Of a stretch of 64,000 nt of DNA, positions 61,174-64,000 are shown piece by piece. Made by a program: the position numbers and the translations under genes. Position 1 is the first letter of the stretch. Each line of letters starts with the position of its first letter. The stretch comes from Polaribacter dokdonensis (GTDB taxonomy: Bacteria; Bacteroidota; Bacteroidia; Flavobacteriales; Flavobacteriaceae): NCBI RefSeq assembly GCF_024362345.1, contig NZ_CP101505.1:2687501-2751500 (forward strand), in the 5' to 3' direction. The notes below the pieces were generated by a model. That model was not told the DNA's origin and searched no databases. It saw only the letters and a list, made by a program, of their open reading frames with translations.

Positions 61174-62067
61174 ATGTCTATACAAGTAACATCAGTTTCT
61201 AAATTATATAAAGAGCAAAAGGCTCTAGATGCTATTTCTTTTTCAGCTAAGAAAGGAGAAGTTATTGGCTTTTTAGGACCAAATGGTGCAGGTAAATCTA
61301 CTATGATGAAAATCTTAACAGGTTTTATTTCACCAAATTCTGGTGATGTTTTAGTTGATGACATAGATGTGATGCAAAACCCAATTGAGGCTCAAAAAAC
61401 TATTGGTTATTTACCAGAACACAATCCTTTATATGCAGAAATGTATGTGAGAGAATATTTACAATTTAGAGCCCAAATTTTTAAGGTTGATAAAAAACAG
61501 ATTGAGAATTGTATAGAAAGAGTTGGTTTAACTGCAGAGGCTCACAAAAAGATAAATCAACTTTCTAAAGGATATCAACAGAGAGTGGGCATTGCAGCTG
61601 CTATTTTGCATAACCCATCCGTTTTAATTTTAGATGAACCAACTACAGGTTTAGACCCTAATCAATTAGTAGAAATTAGAGCATTAATAAAAAGTTTAGG
61701 ACAAGAGAAAACAATACTATTATCTACACACATAATGCAGGAAGTAGAAGCTGTTTGCGATAAAGTAATCATCATAAAAAAAGGTAAAATTTTACTTGAC
61801 GAACAACTAAGTAATTTGAACCCAAAAAAGCAACAAACCATAGAAGTTGCTTTTAATTCTTTGATAGATGAAGGTGTTTTTCAACAATTACAAGATTTGA
61901 AATCTGCCAAGAATATTGGCGAAAATATTTGGCAGTTAACTTTTACTTCAGAGGATGATAAGCGTCCAAAAGTGTTTGATTTTGCACAACAAAACAATCT
62001 TCAAATTTTAGAATTGAGTGCGAAGAATAAAAATTTAGAAATGCTTTTTAGAGAAATTACAGCTTAA
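61174..62067 (+). CDS. gldA: Gliding-motility ABC transporter ATPase GldA
   Basis: A 297-residue ABC ATPase: Walker A GPNGAGKST (about 35-43), signature LSKGYQQRV (about 131), Walker B VLILDEPTTGLDPNQL and a His switch in LSTHIMQEVEAVCD. The C-terminal region (about 215-297) matches the GldA-type extension. It energises the GldA-GldF-GldG complex required for gliding in Flavobacterium. GldF/G are not in this window. Convergent with dnaE, overlapping by 4 nt. Confidence 0.88.
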   Translation: MSIQVTSVSKLYKEQKALDAISFSAKKGEVIGFLGPNGAGKSTMMKILTGFISPNSGDVLVDDIDVMQNPIEAQKTIGYLPEHNPLYAEMYVREYLQFRAQIFKVDKKQIENCIERVGLTAEAHKKINQLSKGYQQRVGIAAAILHNPSVLILDEPTTGLDPNQLVEIRALIKSLGQEKTILLSTHIMQEVEAVCDKVIIIKKGKILLDEQLSNLNPKKQQTIEVAFNSLIDEGVFQQLQDLKSAKNIGENIWQLTFTSEDDKRPKVFDFAQQNNLQILELSAKNKNLEMLFREITA

Positions 62068-64000
62068 TTCAATTTATAATTTATTTGTTGTTTATCTAAG
62101 GTTGCCAAAAGTTCTGATGAAATTTTAATTTTTGTATTTCTACTAGGTAAACTTAGTTCTATTTTCTCTTTTGCATCCCAAATTGTAAAGTTCAAACTTT
62201 GAGTTCCATTTACATTTCTTAAAATACTTTCTAGGTTTAAAATACTTTCTTCATTTACATCATCTACAGACATTTTAATGGTAATTTTTTTACAAAGTGT
62301 ATCCATAATGTCATGCAATAATTTAAACTCGGTAAACTTAATTCTTGGCTCACCTTGCACACCTTCTTTGTTTGTCCATCCAGCCTGAATTGTTGCACGC
62401 ACAAATAAGAAAGAATTAGGTACTAGAAAATGTTTGAACTTAAGATAATCCTCTCCAAAAACACGAAATTCATTACTATCTCCATAATCTTCTATAAAGA
62501 AAGAAGCCCAACCTTTACCTGCTTTAGAAACTCTGTGTTGTACTTCTGTAATAATACCTGCAAAAGATAAATTCATACCCACGTATTTTGCTAAATCTCC
62601 TTTAAAATATTTTAAAGAAGCATTACAAAAAATCATTTCGTTTTTAAAATCATCTAAAGGATGTGCAGAAATATAAATACCAATGACTTCTTTTTCTTGA
62701 GATAAAAGCTCCATGGTTCCCCAAGTTTCACATTCAGGAATATCTGGTTCAGGAAACTGAACTGTAGAGGTCTCACCAAACATAGAAACCTGTGCAGAAT
62801 TCTCATTTTCTTGGTATTTACTACCAAATTTCATGGCACGTTCTAAAAAGGTAATCCCTTTTTCATCAGTAGCAAAATATTGAGCTCTGTGTGTATCAGA
62901 AAAAGAATCAAAAGCACCTGCTTTAATTAAACTATCAAAAGATTTTTTATTGGCAGCTCTTAAATCTACACGTTTTGCTAAATCAAAAATAGAAGTGTAA
63001 TTACCATTTTCTTTACGTTCTGCAATAATAGCTCTTACAGCTGCAGCACCAACACCTTTAACAGCAGCCATTCCAAAACGAACAGCACCTTCTTGATTTA
63101 CCGAAAATTTTAAATAAGATTCATTAATATCTGGCCCTAAAACCTCTAATCCCATTCGTTTACATTCTTCCATAAAGAAAGAAACAGCTTTAATATCTTT
63201 CATATTATTAGAAAGTACAGAAGCCATATATTCTGCAGGATAATGTGCTTTTAAATAAGCAGTTTGATAGGCAATCCAAGCATAACAAGTAGAGTGAGAT
63301 TTGTTAAAAGCGTAACTCGCAAAGGCTTCCCAATCTTTCCAGATTTTTTCTAGCTTTTCTTCATCATGACCATTTTTACCTGCTTGCTCAATGAATTTTG
63401 GTTTCATTTTATCAAGAACCGCAATTTGCTTTTTACCCATTGCTTTACGTAAAACATCGGCTTCACCTTTGGTAAAATCTGCCAGTTTTTGCGAGAGTAA
63501 CATTACCTGCTCTTGGTAAACTGTAATTCCGTAAGTTTCTGCCAAATACTCTTCCATTGCTGGTAAATCGTACTCAATATCTTCTGTTCCGTGTTTTCTG
63601 TTAATAAAACTCGGAATATATTCCATTGGTCCAGGTCTGTACAAAGCATTCATTGCAATTAAATCTGCAAAAACAGTTGGTTTTAAAGAACGCATGTGTT
63701 TTTGCATTCCTGGAGATTCATATTGAAAAATACCTACAGTTTCTCCTCTTTGGAATAATTCATAGGTTTTTTCATCATCTAAAGGAAAATTCTCAGGATC
63801 TAAATCTACATCATGTTTTGCCTTTACAATTTTTACAGTGTCCTTAATTAAAGTCAGTGTTTTTAATCCTAAGAAATCCATTTTTAACAAACCTGCAGAT
63901 TCTACTACAGAGTTGTCAAATTGAGTAACATACATATCAGAGTCCTTTGCTAAAGCAACAGGAACGTAATTGGTAATATCACCAGGAGTAATAATTACAC
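62064..64000 (-). CDS. dnaE: DNA polymerase III alpha subunit, C-terminal ~645 residues (cut by window end)
   Basis: Replicative polymerase catalytic subunit. The frame runs off the right edge; reading back, GVIITPGDITNYVPVALAKD precedes the ATG at 63935, so the gene is longer than that start suggests. Visible: the catalytic-region MDFLGLKTLTLI and ALYRPGPMEYIPSFI, YGITVYQEQVMLLSQKLA (fingers), HSTCYAWIAYQTAYLK, the helix-hairpin-helix GMAAVKGVGAAAVRAI, and OB-fold (LSFAGIITEVQHRVSKAGK). The C-terminal tail is ~130 residues after the OB domain. Confidence 0.95.
   Translation of the reverse strand, partial: VIITPGDITNYVPVALAKDSDMYVTQFDNSVVESAGLLKMDFLGLKTLTLIKDTVKIVKAKHDVDLDPENFPLDDEKTYELFQRGETVGIFQYESPGMQKHMRSLKPTVFADLIAMNALYRPGPMEYIPSFINRKHGTEDIEYDLPAMEEYLAETYGITVYQEQVMLLSQKLADFTKGEADVLRKAMGKKQIAVLDKMKPKFIEQAGKNGHDEEKLEKIWKDWEAFASYAFNKSHSTCYAWIAYQTAYLKAHYPAEYMASVLSNNMKDIKAVSFFMEECKRMGLEVLGPDINESYLKFSVNQEGAVRFGMAAVKGVGAAAVRAIIAERKENGNYTSIFDLAKRVDLRAANKKSFDSLIKAGAFDSFSDTHRAQYFATDEKGITFLERAMKFGSKYQENENSAQVSMFGETSTVQFPEPDIPECETWGTMELLSQEKEVIGIYISAHPLDDFKNEMIFCNASLKYFKGDLAKYVGMNLSFAGIITEVQHRVSKAGKGWASFFIEDYGDSNEFRVFGEDYLKFKHFLVPNSFLFVRATIQAGWTNKEGVQGEPRIKFTEFKLLHDIMDTLCKKITIKMSVDDVNEESILNLESILRNVNGTQSLNFTIWDAKEKIELSLPSRNTKIKISSELLATLDKQQINYKLN

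Noticed and set aside
1..64000. Prophage, transposon, integron or defence island
   Set aside because: No integrase, transposase, phage structural gene, restriction system or CRISPR-Cas gene was seen; gene content is chromosomal core.

Overview
The window is about 64 kb of AT-rich chromosome (roughly 30% GC by eye) from a member of the Bacteroidota, almost certainly Flavobacteriaceae and probably a marine genus such as Polaribacter or Tenacibaculum (the genus is an inference). Supporting signs are Bacteroidota-type promoters (TAnnTTTG -7 boxes) and no strong Shine-Dalgarno sequences. The proteins agree: the gliding ABC ATPase GldA, a type IX secretion plug protein (DUF5103), a T9SS C-terminal sorting domain on a laminarinase, GLPGLI proteins with a TonB-dependent receptor, a complete Na+-NQR operon, and several flavobacterial DUF families (DUF4293, DUF4197, DUF5522, DUF3667, BT_3928). 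I see no phage, insertion sequence, integron or CRISPR array. Most of the window is chromosomal core.

Layout. 1-1.2 kb: 5' part of rho and a DUF4293 membrane protein. 1.3-4.7 kb: a two-component locus in the order LuxR-type regulator, lipoprotein, TPR histidine kinase, with three ATCCC(C/T)ATA-type boxes just upstream of the regulator promoter. 4.7-9.8 kb: phosphoesterase, truA, an ABC exporter, the c-di-AMP synthase cdaA and two exported proteins. 10-17.8 kb: CocE-type esterase, DUF4174, a double VOC protein, a Baeyer-Villiger-type monooxygenase, a tiny Cys-rich DUF5522 protein, DUF4197 and a secreted GH16 laminarinase. 17.8-22.3 kb: metal-receptor-like protein, pyrF, a TlpA-like thioredoxin, tpiA, prmA and clpS. 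22.4-24.5 kb: three tandem paralogues, each one membrane helix plus a PAS-like domain and no output domain. 24.8-33.7 kb: tRNA-Arg(ACG), small proteins, a cation antiporter, an MFS exporter with an attenuator-like leader, two lipoproteins, an enoyl-CoA hydratase-like protein, crcB, BT_3928, DUF1599, a LOG-family enzyme and folP. 33.7-39.5 kb: a structured RNA-like element, a YgiQ radical SAM protein, a HEPN-like protein, DUF3667 (apparently with a non-AUG start), apaG and the T9SS plug protein. 39.6-45.8 kb: nqrABCDEF. 45.8-52.9 kb: aspartic protease, YqeY, tRNA-Arg(TCG), amine-oxidase-like flavoprotein, an exonuclease/GIY-YIG fusion, rpe, a second copy of the RNA-like element, the primary sigma factor, a candidate ncRNA unit and a deoxynucleoside kinase. 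53-60.3 kb: an RprXY-like two-component system divergent from an operon of one small exported protein, two GLPGLI proteins and a TonB-dependent receptor, with a helically phased TTAAC repeat between them. 60.3-64 kb: a membrane protein, gldA and the 3' part of dnaE.

How the genes fit together. Energy metabolism is sodium-based (NQR, plus the cation antiporter). Polysaccharide and peptide or ester use is exported (GH16, the CocE esterase, the TonB receptor), with T9SS and gliding genes present. The most interesting unexplained items are the tandem PAS-only membrane proteins and a C-rich box they share with the nearby LuxR-type locus, two copies of a conserved hairpin element, an orphan promoter-to-terminator unit upstream of the sigma gene, the attenuator-like MFS leader, and the OmpR-type operator between rprXY-like genes and the GLPGLI/TonB operon. 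All function calls come from reading the sequence; no database search was possible.
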